Assembly: GCA_013115135.1 (NCBI GenBank)
Contig: JABANP010000264.1
Location: forward strand, 1-64,000
Reading direction: 5' to 3'
Source of the DNA: Perkinsus olseni
Lineage: Eukaryota > Perkinsozoa > Perkinsida > Perkinsidae
DNA length: 64,000 nucleotides
This document shows positions 56,515-64,000 of this stretch, in pieces. Position numbers and translations under genes: made by a program. Numbering within the stretch: position 1 is the stretch's first letter; each line of letters starts with the position of its first letter. A model generated the notes under the pieces. It had not been told where the DNA came from, did no database searches, and worked only from the letters and a program-made list of their open reading frames with translations.

Positions 56515-56954
56515 TCACTCTTTGCTCCATGAACTAATACCACCACCGAGAAAGGATATGATGTTCCACGCAACCAACTGACAGATAATATACGATATCG
56601 GAGCGTGATGTTACTTCTGTTACCTGTTCCTCAGTAACATCAGTGAGATCTATACCATCCACTGGACTGGAATCCGAGCCCGTCAGCGCTTGACCGAGAA
56701 CTAGCTCTCCGCCTCTGAGGTTTGGAACATCAAGGAAAACAACCAATGACATCACCTATGCTGCTCAGCAAAGCCTTCCCTCGGGCACTCGCCGGTCGCG
56801 ACCAAAACCTTTCGGCAAACCGAAGCATACCGACGGTTGTACCTAAATTGAAGCTTGATGGCAGGCGGCACCGCTCGACCAAGACATACTCGAGCGCCCA
56901 GGTAGAGCTTCCTCTCGCCTTCGCAAAGCGTGTAACGTGACTGCTACGACCCAT
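56515..56954 (-). CDS. family Z copy A, four-exon small protein
   Basis: Exons 56954-56890 (65 nt), 56842-56756 (87), 56714-56624 (91), 56577-56515 (63); introns 47, 41 and 46 nt. Exon 1 ends TRFAKARGSSTWALE, exon 2 encodes YNRRYASVCRKVLVATGE and CPREGFAEQHR, exon 3 GGELVLGQALTGSDSSPVDG and IDLTDVTEEQ, exon 4 LVAWNIISFLGGGISSW and stop. Copies B and C have exons of the same lengths and phases, which strongly supports the model. Upstream of the ATG the frame stays hydrophobic (FILHLFAARLHV), so a signal peptide from a further 5' start is likely. About 100 residues; no known family recognised. Confidence 0.82.
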
Positions 56955-57417
56955 CACATGAAGTCTGGCAGCGAACAGATGGAGTATAAATTGACATCCA
57001 CTGAACTCGACGAGTCTCGTAAAATTGTAGTTACTGAAACTTCATGCTGATAATAGATGATAATATCTTATCCTGTCGGAGGCTTCGCTGCTTGAAACCT
57101 CACCAACATCTGACGAAAACAGTGGCTCAGATAGAAGTACCAGGAGTCTCCTAAAAGCTATATTCAAGCCATTATATGACAGCGAGATGATGGAATCCTG
57201 AAGAATCTATAATACACAGGCAACATGCCGACAATAACCAATCAGCTCCGCGCCCGGAACGGGCAAAAACAGTCGCCGGGTTGATGGAACTAACAGAAAA
57301 CCGGCACATTATGATGCTAAGCGTTACATCAATAACGAACAATGTTCATCGAACATGGATTCGATAGGAGCCAGAAGGGAAAGAACACTGCGGGCCGCAG
57401 TCTGCGGCCAGAAAGAC

Positions 57418-58082
57418 TTACTCTGGGGGCACAGCTCCGACGCCAGGACCGAAGCCAGTTATCATATTCCAGCTGACAATCTGACACACCAGATGGAACG
57501 CGGGGATCAATAGAAATACTAACCTGTTCATCAGTGAGATCCTCCATGTCCACGCCATCCATAAGTTGACTGTCAGATCCAGACAATGCTTGACCCATAA
57601 CGAGCTCTCCTCCTCTAAAAATAGATGAAAGTCATGAGAGGCACGGCCGAACGTGCGGTGAAGCATAGAAAGGCGAGTCGATAGAATTACGATAGCACCG
57701 ACTGGCGATAACAAAAAAACAAGAAACATGGTCGGAGCTAACCCTGAGCCTACCATGGAACGAGCCTCACCTTCAGGCTTCCAGGGATTCAGTAAAATGA
57801 TGGTGAATACAGGAGAAACGAAAAGACGATTAGTAATCGTCGATTACTAATGTGCACACTCCTGCTGCATGACACCCACCTGCGTTGCTCCGCGAATCCT
57901 TGGGCAGGGCTCTCGCCCATAACCGCGATAACATTACGACTGACGGCTGAGGTGAAGCAGCGATTATACCTGCGAGGAGGCAGAGGTACGGGAGGACCGC
58001 AGTCGAAGAAGACGTACTCTGAAGCCCAGGTGGAGGCGCCTCTGGCACGAGCGAAGCGAACGAACTGATTGCCGCGGCCCAT
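57418..58082 (-). CDS. family Z copy B, four-exon small protein
   Basis: Exons 58082-58018 (65), 57969-57880 (90), 57614-57524 (91), 57480-57418 (63). Exon 1 FVRFARARGASTWASE, exon 2 YNRCFTSAVSRNVIAVMGES and PAQGFAEQRR, exon 3 GGELVMGQALSGSDSQLMDG, exon 4 IVSWNMITGFGPGVGAVPPE. The second intron is long (265 nt) compared with 41-46 nt in copies A and C. A hydrophobic in-frame stretch precedes the ATG (PLFCVLLSSFLYWLASLSS), again suggesting an upstream start with signal peptide. Confidence 0.8.
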
Positions 58083-58263
58083 TAGAGATGACAACGAAGC
58101 TAACCAGTAGAGGAATGAAGACAACAACACACAGAAAAGGGGCACGGAAACGAAGACATGATAACGCCTTTCTACTCACACCAACAGAACTAGAGCAATA
58201 TCGTATCTTACTTACCCAACCTAAAAGATACTCGTGGGAATACGGTGGCAAATTACAAGGCGC

Positions 58264-58705
58264 TTACTCTTTGCTCCATGAACTAATACCACCACCCAAA
58301 AAGGATATGATGTTCCATGCAACCAACTGAGATGAAACAAGAATAAAAGCAACACGACGCAGCCGCGGCTACCTGTTCCTCAGTAACATCATTAAGATCT
58401 ATACCATCCACTGGACTGGAATCAGAGCCTGTCAGTGCTTGACCGAGAACTAGCTCTCCACCTCTGAAGCAGAAAACATCAATGACGAGTTGCCGCTGAC
58501 GTAATCACCTATGCTGCTCAGCGAAGCCTTCTCTCGGACACTCGCCCGTTGCGAGCAGGAGCTTCCGGCAAGCTGAAGCATACCTACGGTTGTATCTGAG
58601 TGGCGGCGTAGTGGACAAACGACCAGAAACAACGACTCACTCGACGCCCCAGAGGGATGAACCTCTTGCTTTGCCGAAGCGGACAACATGATTACAACGT
58701 TGCAT
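58264..58705 (-). CDS. family Z copy C, four-exon small protein
   Basis: Exons 58705-58641 (65), 58595-58509 (87), 58463-58373 (91), 58326-58264 (63); introns 45, 45 and 46 nt. Exon 1 VVRFGKARGSSLWGVE, exon 2 YNRRYASACRKLLLATGECP..., exon 3 almost identical to copy A (LGQALTGSDSSPVDGIDLND), exon 4 protein identical to copy A. Closest to copy A, so the A/C duplication is recent. Introns are much more diverged than exons, as expected under protein-level selection. Confidence 0.82.
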
Positions 58706-58849
58706 TGCGCAGCATACTAAGAGCAACTATATTTGGGAAAGGAGCGGTATAGAAGCATGAACATAACGGATAAAACATCCACAATCACTTCAACCACGGA
58801 AACTTGCTGAGCACACCGCGCGACATGCGGACCGATGGATCCCAAGACA

Positions 58850-59451
58850 TCAGGGAGCACGGAGATGATGATGATATTGATGATGGGCACTTTCAGAGAT
58901 ATCTTTGCTGTTGAATATTTCATCGCTGTGTACCATGTATGTAATTATGGCTTGGTTGCTTGATTGATATATGATCTGAGAGAGACGAAAATAAAGAAAT
59001 AACGAGAAAGGTGGCAAAGGAGTGGCTACTGTTTGAAGGAGTTCTGCCGTCTCCTCCAAGGCCTCGAGAGTGAGCAAAGATACCGAGCCAGCAGGTCCGA
59101 GGAGCTCCTGGTTGCCGCCAGCTTGAACGAAAGACGCTGACCTGAGAACCGACGCATGCAACCCATTCTATATCTTGCACGCTCCTACCTCATTTGCTCA
59201 GGATATCCCTGTATCGGTGATTCTCCGCATAACCGAGGGAGCGCAATCGACGCCACAGTTCTCGAGAAATTCGCGTTATACCTGACAAAGCGAAAATGCG
59301 GCCGATAATTCGAAGTCGAAACTTACGCCTTCGCCCAAACTGAACTCCCTCGGGCTTTGGCGAACCTAGCTCCTGCTTGCAATCCTCGAGAGAACGTTCC
59401 CATCAAAAATAATGAAACACATACACAGAACAGATAAAGCACTCGTCTCAT
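58850..59451 (-). CDS. family Z copy D, diverged member with clear signal peptide
   Basis: Exon 1 59451-59327 (125 nt) starts MRRVLYLFCVCVSLFLMG, a signal peptide, and ends ARFAKARGSSVWAKA. Exon 2 59281-59189 (93 nt) keeps YN at the junction, G-E-x-P and the final EQ-x-R. Exon 3 starts at 59142 (GGNQELLGPAGSVSLLTLEA) and the modelled last intron has a strong pyrimidine tract; the last exon is divergent and His-rich at the end, stopping at 58850. The first two introns are 45 and 46 nt and in the same phase as in copies A-C. This copy shows the family is secreted. Confidence 0.7.
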
Positions 59452-59700
59452 CTTAACGTCGTGAAAGTCGAATGAGACAGACAGGAAACAAGCAAATCAA
59501 ATTAAGCCATCCTCGCAGTGAAGGGTGAATTCGAAACACACAAGTAGCGGCACGCAACAATGAACAACCTTTGCGCGTAGCCGCGGGATAACGAGAAGGA
59601 AGGCCAAGACGACTGAAGTGCCCAAGATGACGACGTATCTTCGCAACGTATCTTCTGGCATCGAAACGACTGACCGTTTCGGGCGCGTCGAAGAAGAAGA
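59452..59700. other. spacer between secreted-protein cluster and retroelement
   Basis: A hydrophobic minus frame (59497-59715) is of unclear status. The left end of the retroelement was not found. Confidence 0.3.
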
Positions 59701-60607
59701 CAGAGCTACGACCAAAAGACAGAGTTAGAGCTATAGCTGAAGATTGAGTTTAGACGACTGTAGCTACTGTTGCTACGTGCTCTCTCTTTGACTGTGAACG
59801 TGCTTCGCTTACGACTAGGAGCAGTTGCTCTTACGTTGTGATCTCGTTCGACTAGCACTTGGTCTATCTGTAGTGGTCTCACTAGTGCAATTGAGTAGCA
59901 ATCCATTAGATTTAGCTACGACTGTGATGTTGGGTTCCTACGTTAGTGAGAACTCTACGTGTAAGGGGATTCCGGCTGAGCCAACCCGCGGTCCTTTCTC
60001 CACAGGCGATGACGTCTTGCGCTGTTCCTGCAACGTCTATCGCCACACCCCGCGCCGCGACCGCGCATTCTACCGGGATTGGTTCTCCTTATGGCGTCTA
60101 TGATCCTCCAACGTCGTCGCAACTCTACCTCCGAGCTACTACGTGCTAACTACGAGTCCAAGAAGATTGATCCCCTTCCGACGACTACTACAACTTGCAG
60201 CACGACTAGTAGCGAAGTGGACAACATGCCACACTGGGGTCGAGTCACTGACGAGTGCGCTGACGACGAAGGAACTACAACTGAGATTGCGGTCTGGACT
60301 ACTTCCACTACGACAACTACCGAGGCAGCTCTGGTCGCCAGCGACCGGAGTCCCCTCACCCTATGGCCGCATGGTAAAAGGATCTACAGAAGACGACTAA
60401 GAACTACCAATCCCACGACACCAGAACCTCTGCAGTCAAGCAAGGTGACGTGCACTGGTCACCAGCTGTAGCCTACGTGTTATGCACAACGCCATTCGGT
60501 ACAACAAGTGAGCTATTGGATGCTGCGTTGGGATCACGAATGACGATCACGACGTGCTGACACCGGAACTACTAGGATGGCACCGACAAGGCGGTCACCA
60601 TTCAGTC

Positions 60608-61110
60608 GTAGTCACAGGGACTACGCAGACTCCAACAAGGTGGTTTCTGGTTCCAACGTCAACGGCACGGCATGATAGACGGCAACGTCATGGTAACTTG
60701 GTAACCCGATAGGTAGTCAGACAGTTGCCTACGAGTCATGGTCACAGGGACCATGTGGTTCTCAACAAGGTGAGGCCTTACCTGTTACCACTACGTTGTC
60801 GACAAGTTCGGTCACTTCAACGGCGTTCGCTCTACGCGACGGGTTACGTCATCCCCCATCACTACAACGTTATCAATCACGTTGCTAGTACTACAACAAG
60901 AACGGCGCCATGAAGTCGACGAGAGGAGAATGATTGAGGTGGTGGTACGGTACCTACGCCTCGATCGTGGTCATGGAGACTACGTCGTTCCAAGGTGGAA
61001 CTTCATTCTCAGTGTTGTATGACGACAAGGACGTTCGGCAGTAGTCCGGCAGTTGCTGTCGACGACGATCACAGGGATCGTTTGGCTTCCAACAAGGTGG
61101 ATCCAGTCCT
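60608..61110 (+). repeat. covarying hairpin repeats in the retroelement leader
   Basis: The block stem-cACAGg-stem followed by CAACAAGGTGG occurs at about 60608, 60736 and 61063, with a weaker copy at 60969. Stems are GTAGTC/GACTAC, CATGGTC/GACCATG and CGATC/GATCG: sequence changes, pairing is kept. A related GGTCACC palindrome is at about 60456. Confidence 0.65.
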
Positions 61111-61861
61111 GTCGTCCCGGTCTCCTACACGTCATGGCTTGGTGATTGTGGAACAGCGGCATCTCTACGTCTAAAGCACTAAAATGACGACAAGCTATGG
61201 TCTTCAACCACACCCGCTGGTCCTCCACTTCACCAACCTTTTACGTATGTCAGTCAGGCAGTTGACGTACGTAGAGTGGATATCTGGGTCTGGCAGTTGT
61301 CAAACCCCTCTGCAGAAGATATTCGCCACGGTGGTATCAACTTCAAGATACGTTAGTCAGGCAGTTAACGTTACCTTCGACGACATTGGTACTACTACGG
61401 CATGAGGTACTGGTACATTCTTGTACGACCCGCTCTACTCTGGCGAACTTCGAGCGGTACGTCTCATGCTGAACCTACTGCATCGCTGAGATGATTTGGT
61501 CGAGATCATCTTCGGCTACCACTCGCTATCCCCACTACGTACGTGGCTCATTACTCTACTGATGAACTACCTACGATGGTGGGCATTGACTCGACTAGCA
61601 CCATCTACTAGGGCGACGTCCTATTGCTACCAACTACTTGCCCTACTACGACAAGGTGCGCTGTGGTTTCTCGACTGACCTCTGGTAGAGTAGACGTCAG
61701 TTGAGTTACTTTTGGTAGCTTCTACAACTGTCTTGGACAGTCCATCTACCCCTTGTTCACTTATCATTTGACGTTGTGTCGTCAGTTATTCAACCGTGGG
61801 TGGTTCAACGTGAGGGCACGGGTACCTGCAGCGGTTATACTTCCTAACTTGCAAAGCAACC

Positions 61862-62230
61862 ATGTCCAACTCTGGTGACAATCCCATTATTGGAGACGAC
61901 GGTGAGAACGCCATCTTCAACGCTGGAGTACAGACTACCCCACCACGTGAAGAAGACGGACGCGGTATCCCGCCACCGGTTATGGTCAACCAACCCCCTC
62001 CAGTTCAACCCGGAGCCTCCAGCGGCGGTTGGCCTCTACTTGGACCACGTTTGCATCCAGACCGTGCTGACTCACGTCAACCCCCACCACAAGTATACCC
62101 TGGTGCTCTGAACGGCACCAACAACCCCATATATATTCCAAGTCTACGTCGACAACCCCAACCCTCATACGGTTACCAGTTCGACCGTGGACTCCCCCAC
62201 GTGGACAATTACCTGCCGACACCGTCCTGA
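61862..62230 (+). CDS. gag N-terminal frame of the retrotransposon
   Basis: 122 codons from the first ATG (MSNSGDNPIIGDDGENAIF), Pro- and Gln-rich and probably disordered, ending at TGA 62228-62230. The following gag frame is shifted by -1 and is already open upstream of this stop, so the two overlap. A CCCCC run at about 62193 is the likely place of a one-base indel. No signal peptide. Confidence 0.65.
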   Translation: MSNSGDNPIIGDDGENAIFNAGVQTTPPREEDGRGIPPPVMVNQPPPVQPGASSGGWPLLGPRLHPDRADSRQPPPQVYPGALNGTNNPIYIPSLRRQPQPSYGYQFDRGLPHVDNYLPTPS

Positions 62231-64000
62231 ACAACCACAACCCTTCTGCGGACTCCCAAAGGCATCAGCAAGGCCTCACCACTAGTGACTCTGATGGCTC
62301 TCTACAGTCACGTGATAGTGGAAAACGTTTGCGACGTCAACGGCCCCCACGGCACCATTTGGAAGGCTCTAACCTACGACGAGGACGTCCTCGCGGAGAT
62401 CGTTCTAGAAGGTCTAGACGCTCAAGGTCTTCGTCGAGTATATCCTCAGCACTGTCGCGTCGCCGAGGTGGTTCATCACGTCATCACCGCCACGGTATAC
62501 ACGGCCTGACTTCTGGAGTCTACTACGTGCCCCCTCAGAGAGGTCACATGACTTCTAACTGGTGCTATGGCTGTAAACGTCGCCACTGTGAGAACCCCAT
62601 ATCGGTCAAGGACTTTGACACCATGCAGAACGTCATCAGGACTTTACGACCTGATACGACCTTCGAGGGTGCCAAGGACAGTCGGTCTGGGACTACGTGG
62701 ATATCGGTCATGTACCATGAGACGGAAGGTCATCCTGACGTCGTAAGGTGTTTATGGCTGAAGAAGTATACGTCTTCCAGAGTCTGGAAGGAGATAACTG
62801 GTGGTCTAACTCCTCCTTCACGTTGTTATCAAGACTATGAACGTCAAGTCGACAAGATCCTCAAGCAGTTCCGCAGGACGTTTGATACTGACGAGCATCT
62901 CCACAAGACTGAGCACCTGTTCAACAACTGCGTTCAGGGTAACGACTCCGTCTATGCTTTCGTCGAACGTCTGGAAGACCTCAGTTCTGAACTCTATCAC
63001 CTCGGTTCACCGGTGTTGGAGTACAAGATGAAGTGGAAGCTCTACAACGGTCTCAAGGGCGCTGAGCTACGACTTCGTGTCAACGACTACCTCGACGACA
63101 GAGAGATTGACTACATGGAGTTCAAGGAAGTCGTACTACGTCAGCATAGGCGTATGACCAACGTCAATGAGGCCGACAACAACACCAAACCCTCCGACAA
63201 GAAGACCAGAGACGACTCTAGAGGCAGCTACGGCAGACGAAGTGACGACAGTGGTTATCGCAGCCGTCGACCTTGGCAACAACGACCTCCCTACCCGAGG
63301 CGAGAGTCTGTCAACTCGGTTGATGATTCTGGTGGCTACACCACGGACGACAACGAGGTTCGGCAACATCACGTCAATATGGGTCGTGATTTATCTGGGT
63401 TGAAGTGCTACCGGTGTCTCAAACGTGGGCACTCTGCTAAAGATTGTGAACAACCAGAACCGGCCGACCTCTCTACACGTTGTCGAATCTGCGGCAACCC
63501 ACAACATCAAGCTGAGACGTGCAAGATCAAGAGCGACAAACTGGTCTGCCACCGCTGCAACAACCCTGGTCACTTGGCTTACGTATGTACGTCCAAGACG
63601 CCGACATCTTCTCCAACGACTGGCAAAAGACAATCGACTCCGAGATCAACGGCTAGGGTTCAGGTGATCATTGACAATGATCGTCTACAGGAACATCCTC
63701 AACAACGAGTCTGTACGACTTCTTCATCGTCGGACCGAGACACGTCAAGGGCCGCTAAGCCTATGGTCATGGTGATTGGTAACGTCTGCATAGAGGACAA
63801 CGTCATACCAGCCCTGTTTGATACAGGAGCAGAGGTATCCCTGATAACCAGGCAAGCACTTCAACGACTAGCTCCGCATGTAGACGTCTACACCAATACA
63901 CCTCGCCATATCTCGGTGGCCGATGGAGGTACCCTGCACGTCGATGGTACCGTCATGCTTAAGGTTTCTACCAACCGCATCACGGTCCACGACGAATTCA
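62191..64000 (+). CDS. gag-protease polyprotein, partial at window end
   Basis: The frame is open to the last base of the window. It begins with a basic Arg/Ser-rich stretch (62311-62480), then a helical gag core (VDKILKQFRRTFDTDEHLHK, FVERLEDLSSELYHLG), a basic linker, three zinc knuckles C-x2-C-x4-H-x4-C (CYRCLKRGHSAKDC, CRICGNPQHQAETC, CHRCNNPGHLAYVC; 63405-63600), and a retropepsin start with active site ALFDTGAEVSLI (about 63810-63845). Reverse transcriptase and integrase must lie to the right. It packages element RNA and processes the polyprotein. Confidence 0.88.

Larger units (their letters stand above)
59700..64000 (+). mobile_element. LTR-type retrotransposon, 5' part (cut by window end)
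   Basis: A long leader (about 59.7-61.86 kb) precedes gag and the start of a protease domain on the plus strand. The LTR cannot be defined because the 3' copy is outside the window; start coordinate is approximate. The base usage (ACGT-rich, many 'acgacta' words) differs visibly from the neighbouring genes. DTGAEVSLI in the protease and three CCHC knuckles suggest a Ty3/gypsy or Bel/Pao-type element. Confidence 0.85.

Noticed and set aside
56480..56580. Fusion of the second pepsin-like gene to a downstream repeat
   Set aside because: The repeated segment is exon 4 of family Z copy A on the other strand; the protease copy simply ends before it.
58088..58330. Plus-strand frame ending in a conserved MMFHATN segment, repeated near 56575
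   Set aside because: The similarity is explained by antisense of exon 4 of family Z copies A and C, whose splice sites and phases are conserved on the minus strand.
1..64000. Spliced-leader RNA, 5S rRNA or snRNA genes
   Set aside because: I looked for conserved core words and found none; a covariance-model search would be needed to exclude them.

Overview
The window is nuclear DNA of a protist, not of a bacterium or virus. Genes are split by many very short introns (mostly 38-110 nt, GT-AG, one GC-AG), there are four nuclear-type tRNA genes, and genes lie on both strands without operons. A CPW-WPC cysteine-rich protein, a family known from apicomplexans and their relatives, points to an alveolate. 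Short introns, expanded aspartic-protease-like genes, WRKY19-like zinc fingers and CCHC-rich retroelements suggest a perkinsozoan (Perkinsus-like) as best guess, but no rRNA, organelle gene or spliced leader confirms this. Most genes were rebuilt by eye by joining exons across GT...AG with matching phase; exon ends are therefore models.

Layout. 1-3360: two arrays of a 100-bp satellite flanking a CPW-WPC gene. 3366-6800: an UNC93-like membrane protein with a tRNA-Pro lying in the gene, a tRNA-Leu beside a decayed copy of itself, and a small secreted protein. 7-10.1 kb: uncharacterised membrane or secreted proteins. 11.7-14.3 kb: a ten-exon legumain-type cysteine protease. 15.4-20 kb: a TPR co-chaperone-like gene, a membrane protein, a RING-finger protein and an unknown gene, all on the minus strand. 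20.4-24 kb: a WRKY19-like zinc-finger protein and a DEDD 3'-5' exonuclease. 24.3-27.4 kb: phosphoglucomutase/phosphopentomutase between two inverted tRNA-Gly genes. 27.7-31 kb: a small helical protein and an intronless GT61-like glycosyltransferase. 31.3-43 kb: a PCIF1/CAPAM-like RNA cap methyltransferase, then poorly conserved membrane proteins whose introns sometimes contain tRNA T-arm-like sequence. 43.9-44.2 kb: a hAT-type MITE with an 8-bp target duplication. 44.4-48.4 kb: a pepsin-like gene with a frameshift and a HIBCH-like (possibly mitoribosomal mS47) gene.

51-59.5 kb is the accessory part: interleaved tandem copies of at least three families of short, probably secreted proteins I do not recognise, plus a decayed second pepsin-like gene. 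The clearest family (four tandem minus-strand copies, 56.5-59.5 kb) has the same four-exon structure with near-identical exon lengths in three copies and is the best candidate for an undescribed system. 59.7-64 kb is the 5' part of an LTR-type retrotransposon (long leader with covarying hairpin repeats, gag with three CCHC knuckles, start of the protease), cut by the window end.

The genes do not form one pathway. Housekeeping genes (tRNAs, PGM, TPR, exonuclease, cap methyltransferase, HIBCH-like) are interspersed with lineage-specific secreted proteins, as is common in parasite genomes.
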